A stretch of 5,686 nucleotides of DNA, taken from the NCBI GenBank assembly GCA_011620825.1, contig WOYN01000129.1, positions 1-5,686 of the forward strand, written 5' to 3'. The stretch comes from Candidatus Methanomethylophilaceae archaeon. Lineage in GTDB: Archaea > Thermoplasmatota > Thermoplasmata > Methanomassiliicoccales > Methanomethylophilaceae. Below the pieces are notes generated by a model, which did no database searches, was not told the DNA's origin, and saw nothing but the letters and a program-made list of their open reading frames with translations. The first letter of the stretch is position 1, and every line of letters begins with the position of its first letter. The position numbers and the translations under genes were made by a program. This document shows, piece by piece, positions 5,637 to 5,686 of this stretch.

Positions 5637-5686
5637 GAAAATATCCATGCAGTCGTTCAAACGGCATAGAAAAATAAAAGGCCCGA
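5637..5686. other. Non-coding tail after the regulator gene
   Basis: No gene is visible. CGTT-CA-AACG (5654-5663), flanked by ATGC (5647-5650) and GCAT (5664-5667), could form an imperfect hairpin. AAAAATAAAAG (5670-5680) could be a TATA-like box for a gene beyond the window or, read on the minus strand, a T-rich terminator. I cannot choose between these. Confidence 0.3.

Noticed and set aside
1..5686. CRISPR array, insertion sequence or riboswitch
   Set aside because: No regularly spaced repeats, transposase motifs or long structured leaders are visible. The gaps between genes are all about 115 bases or less and are accounted for.

Overview
The window is archaeal. It carries an LSm (Sm-like) protein gene followed directly by ribosomal protein L37e, a TFB/TBP-type promoter motif (AAAC followed by an A/T-rich TATA-like box) in front of three genes, and a tRNA-Ala gene that lacks an encoded CCA. 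Moderately high GC, frequent ATA isoleucine codons and a PurF with Fe-S-type cysteines would suit an anaerobic euryarchaeon such as a Thermoplasmata-related methanogen. That placement is inference from gene content and style, not a phylogenetic result.

Left part (1-2867): three tightly packed plus-strand genes that look like one transcription unit. They are the 3' part of an AMMECR1-family gene, a class I-like dihydroorotase (pyrC) 4 bases later, and a gene for a CxxxCxxCC (YkgJ-type) cysteine-cluster protein. The third gene starts at a TTG overlapping the end of pyrC by 8 bases. It has a long C-terminal region that I cannot assign.

Middle part (2868-4765): a promoter at about 2888-2901 drives an LSm - rpl37e - purF cluster with almost no intergenic DNA. 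The 56-residue L37e gene is small but unmistakable from its zinc-binding cysteines. PurF, the first committed enzyme of purine synthesis, sits in this RNA/ribosome cluster, while pyrC provides a pyrimidine step in the unit before it.

Right part (4766-5686): a promoter and an intact tRNA-Ala(GGC), then about 115 bases of AT-richer spacer, then a TetR-family regulator gene that is clearly AT-richer than its neighbours. A perfect 7-1-7 palindrome lies just upstream of the regulator's TATA-like box and overlaps its presumed TFB recognition element, which suggests autorepression. The last 50 bases hold no gene. I see no insertion sequence, CRISPR array or other clear mobile element.
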